Below the pieces are notes generated by a model that saw only the letters and a list, made by a program, of their open reading frames with translations, had not been told where the DNA came from and ran no database searches. From contig JAJYOH010000289.1 of NCBI GenBank assembly GCA_021796315.1, forward strand, positions 1-7,484: a stretch of 7,484 nt of DNA. Reading direction: 5' to 3'. The position numbers and the translations under genes were made by a program. This document shows, piece by piece, positions 5,485 to 7,484 of the stretch (position 1 is its first letter; every line of letters starts with the position of its first letter). This DNA comes from Chloroflexota bacterium. Its GTDB lineage: Bacteria > Chloroflexota > Anaerolineae > Anaerolineales > Villigracilaceae.

Positions 5485-7389
5485 ATGGCAAAAAGCAAGC
5501 CCGAACAAATGGAAGGTGAAGTCTATTACCCGTCCGAAGAAGTGATCGCCCAGGCGCGCCTGAAGGATTGGGACGCGCTGGCTGGGAAAGCCCGCAAAGA
5601 TCCGCAGGCTTTCTGGGCGGCAGAGGCCGAAGAGCTTGAATGGTTCCAGAAATGGGACAAGGTTCTGGATGATGCAAAGAAGCCATTCTTCAAATGGTTT
5701 ACGGGGGCCAAGACGAATATCGTCCACAATGCAATTGACCGCCATCTCAAAACTTATCGAAAAAATAAACTTGCGCTTGTTTGGGAAAGCGAAGACGGAA
5801 AGACGGAAAGGACATTTTCGTATTTCCTGCTCAACCGCGAAGTCAGCCGCATGGCCAATATCATCAAAGCCATGGGCATACAAAAAGGCGACCGCGTTAC
5901 GATTTATATGGGACGCATTCCTGAAATTGCCTTTGCGATGCTGGCCTGCGCCAAGATCGGCGCCATCCATTCGGTGGTGTTCGGCGGCTTTAGCGTGGAC
6001 GCGCTGCAGGGCCGCATCGAAGACAGCCAATCGAAACTGGTCATCACCTGCGATGGCGCATTCCAAAACGGGAAGATCGTCGAGTTGAAGCGCACGGTGG
6101 ACGATGCGATCAAACGCTGTCCATCCGTGGAGAACGTGATCGTCGTCAAACGCGTGGGGCATGAAGTGCCGATGGAAGTCAGCCGCGATCATTGGTATCA
6201 CGACCTGTGCGCGTTACCCATTGCAAACGGTAAATGCGCTACCGAAGTGATGGATGCGGAAGATCCGCTTTATATTCTTTACACATCCGGCTCGACCGGC
6301 AGGCCGAAAGCCATTTTGCATACGCACGGCGGCTACATGGTCGGGACGTACGCAACGCTCAAATATGTTTTCGATGTCAACGATGAAGATCGCTTTTGGT
6401 GCGCGGCTGACCCGGGCTGGGTGACGGGACATTCGTACATCGTGTACGGCCCCCTGCTCAACGGCGTGACTTCGTTCATGTCGGAGGCCGGGCCTGCGTA
6501 TCCGTATCCGAACCGCATTTGGCAGCAAGTGGAACGCTACGGCATCACGATCCTTTACACGGCGCCGACCGCCATCCGCGGCTTGATGCGTTTCGGCGAA
6601 GCCTGGCCGAACAAACACGATCTATCGTCGCTTCGCTTGCTTGGCACTGTTGGCGAACCGATCAATCCCGAAGCATGGAAATGGTATTACCGCGTGATCG
6701 GCAAAGAGAAATGCCCGATCATGGATACCTGGTGGCAGACCGAGACCGGCATGTTCATGATCACGCCGACGCCGACTGTGCCGCTCAAACCGGGTTCGGG
6801 CACGCGTCCGTTCTTTGGACAGGAAGCGGATGTGCTCGACGAGGAAGGCAGGCCCGTCGCTGACGACACTGAAGGCTATCTGGTGCTAAAGAATCCGTGG
6901 CCTTCCATGCTGCGGACAATTTACGGCGACCCGGATCGTTATGTGAATCAATATTGGAGCAAGTATCCCGGCATGTACACCACCGGCGACTCGGCCAAGC
7001 GCGATAAGGATGGTTATTTCTGGATCATCGGCCGCGTGGACGATGTTATTAAAGTTTCCGGGCATCGCCTGGGGACTGCCGAAGTCGAATCGGCATTGGT
7101 GAGTCATCCCGCCGTTGCCGAGGCCGCAGCAATTGGACTGCCACATGAAGTCAAAGGTCAGGCTATTCACACGTTCGTTTTATTGCGTGCGGGCTTTGCG
7201 CCGTCACCGGAATTGGAAGAAGAGTTACGTCAACATGTTGCGACTCACATGGGGCCCATTGCGCGCCCTGAAAACGTGAAGTTTGTTGACAAACTCCCCA
7301 AGACACGCTCCGGCAAGATCATGCGCCGCGTGTTGAAAGCCAGAGCGCAGGGTTTGCCTGAGGGCGATATTAGCACGCTGGAAGAGTAG
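5485..7389 (+). CDS. acs: Acetyl-CoA synthetase (AMP-forming)
   Basis: A 634-residue cytosolic enzyme of the ANL superfamily: acetate + ATP + CoA to acetyl-CoA + AMP + PPi, via acetyl-AMP. After the N-terminal ACS domain (about 25-80), the core motifs are: P-loop Y266-T-S-G-S-T-G-R-P-K275, G-W312-V313-T314-G-H316, G387-T-V389-G-E-P, and W416-W417-Q-T-E-T-G422. V313, T314, V389 and W417 correspond to the acetate pocket of Salmonella Acs (V310, T311, V386, W414), so acetate is the likely substrate rather than a longer acid. The hinge region is G516-R-V-D-D520 followed by V524-S-G-H-R-L-G-T-A-E. The C-terminal P605-K-T-R-S-G-K611 holds the catalytic lysine, the site acetylated by Pat-type enzymes in other bacteria. 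It ends shortly after G627-D-I-S-T-L, making it somewhat shorter than the 652-residue enterobacterial enzyme. Own promoter upstream and own terminator downstream suggest a single-gene unit. Confidence 0.97.
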   Translation: MAKSKPEQMEGEVYYPSEEVIAQARLKDWDALAGKARKDPQAFWAAEAEELEWFQKWDKVLDDAKKPFFKWFTGAKTNIVHNAIDRHLKTYRKNKLALVWESEDGKTERTFSYFLLNREVSRMANIIKAMGIQKGDRVTIYMGRIPEIAFAMLACAKIGAIHSVVFGGFSVDALQGRIEDSQSKLVITCDGAFQNGKIVELKRTVDDAIKRCPSVENVIVVKRVGHEVPMEVSRDHWYHDLCALPIANGKCATEVMDAEDPLYILYTSGSTGRPKAILHTHGGYMVGTYATLKYVFDVNDEDRFWCAADPGWVTGHSYIVYGPLLNGVTSFMSEAGPAYPYPNRIWQQVERYGITILYTAPTAIRGLMRFGEAWPNKHDLSSLRLLGTVGEPINPEAWKWYYRVIGKEKCPIMDTWWQTETGMFMITPTPTVPLKPGSGTRPFFGQEADVLDEEGRPVADDTEGYLVLKNPWPSMLRTIYGDPDRYVNQYWSKYPGMYTTGDSAKRDKDGYFWIIGRVDDVIKVSGHRLGTAEVESALVSHPAVAEAAAIGLPHEVKGQAIHTFVLLRAGFAPSPELEEELRQHVATHMGPIARPENVKFVDKLPKTRSGKIMRRVLKARAQGLPEGDISTLEE

Positions 7390-7401
7390 GAAGTAAAACA
7401 T

Positions 7402-7434
7402 AAACAGGCCACGGAGAAATCCTTGGCCTGTTTT
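7402..7434 (+). terminator. Strong rho-independent terminator of acs
   Basis: AAACAGGCCA (7402-7411) pairs perfectly with TGGCCTGTTT (7424-7433). After one mismatch three further pairs form (7413-7415 with 7420-7422), closing a GAAA tetraloop at 7416-7419. The stem ends in TTTT (7431-7434). It starts 12 nt after the acs stop codon. Confidence 0.9.
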
Positions 7435-7470
7435 GACTGAAGTGATGTAAAATTGATGCAAAGGTGAAAC

Positions 7471-7484
7471 ATGCTTGAAAATAG
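7471..7484 (+). CDS. Possible first codons of a downstream gene, cut by the window edge
   Basis: ATG at 7471 opens M-L-E-N and runs off the end. AAAGGTG (7460-7466) lies four bases before it, a plausible ribosome site. An AT-rich stretch (TAAAAT, 7448-7453) could be a -10 box, but no -35 box lies at proper distance. Only four codons are visible, so no function can be given. Confidence 0.35.

Noticed and set aside
5461..6201. 246-codon open frame on the - strand overlapping the start of acs
   Set aside because: It is antisense to well-conserved acs sequence and the translation is His/Phe/Asp-rich without domain-like order, as expected for a shadow frame.
7433..7453. Promoter for the downstream gene (TTGACT with TAAAAT)
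   Set aside because: The boxes are only 9 nt apart, too close for sigma70, and TTGACT overlaps the acs terminator's T-tract.

Overview
This is a bacterial chromosomal segment of moderate GC content. All seven confident genes lie on the + strand. The features point towards an Anaerolineae-like member of Chloroflexota: a short archaeal/eukaryotic-type prolyl-tRNA synthetase, a helical hypothetical protein of a style I associate with that group, and intergenic gaps filled with small palindromic dispersed repeats. This placement is inference, since no taxonomic marker is present.

Layout from left to right. A probable intrinsic terminator of an unseen upstream gene (1-32) is followed by a repeat-rich leader. 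Next come two translationally coupled genes: a MazG-like nucleotide pyrophosphohydrolase (130-450) and a LOG/SLOG-family nucleotide-binding protein (447-977). A palindromic element (979-1076), which looks like one dispersed repeat nested in another, separates them from proS (1094-2551). A second, unrelated tandem/inverted repeat (2554-2631) fills the gap to a helical, HEAT-like protein of unknown function (2636-3445). That gene overlaps a small alpha/beta hydrolase (3442-3924), which is followed after 4 nt by a DAO-family FAD oxidoreductase (3929-5212). A 272-base gap holds a third repeat mosaic, then a good sigma70-like promoter with inverted-repeat arms. It leads into acetyl-CoA synthetase acs (5485-7389), which has a textbook Shine-Dalgarno site and ends in a strong intrinsic terminator (7402-7434). 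The first codons of a further gene may lie at the right edge. No gene-free stretch exceeds 300 bases.

Functional picture. The MazG/LOG pair could act in sequence on unwanted nucleotides, the first releasing pyrophosphate and the second cleaving the base from the monophosphate. proS supplies Pro-tRNA and lacks the bacterial editing insertion. The hypothetical protein, hydrolase and oxidoreductase are packed like an operon, but their shared purpose is not evident. acs appears to be a single-gene unit that activates acetate to acetyl-CoA.

I did not find a clear new defence or mobile system. The most unusual material is the intergenic DNA: every real gap carries a different composite palindromic repeat. 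The MazG/LOG coupling and the inverted repeat over the acs promoter are the other points worth following up.
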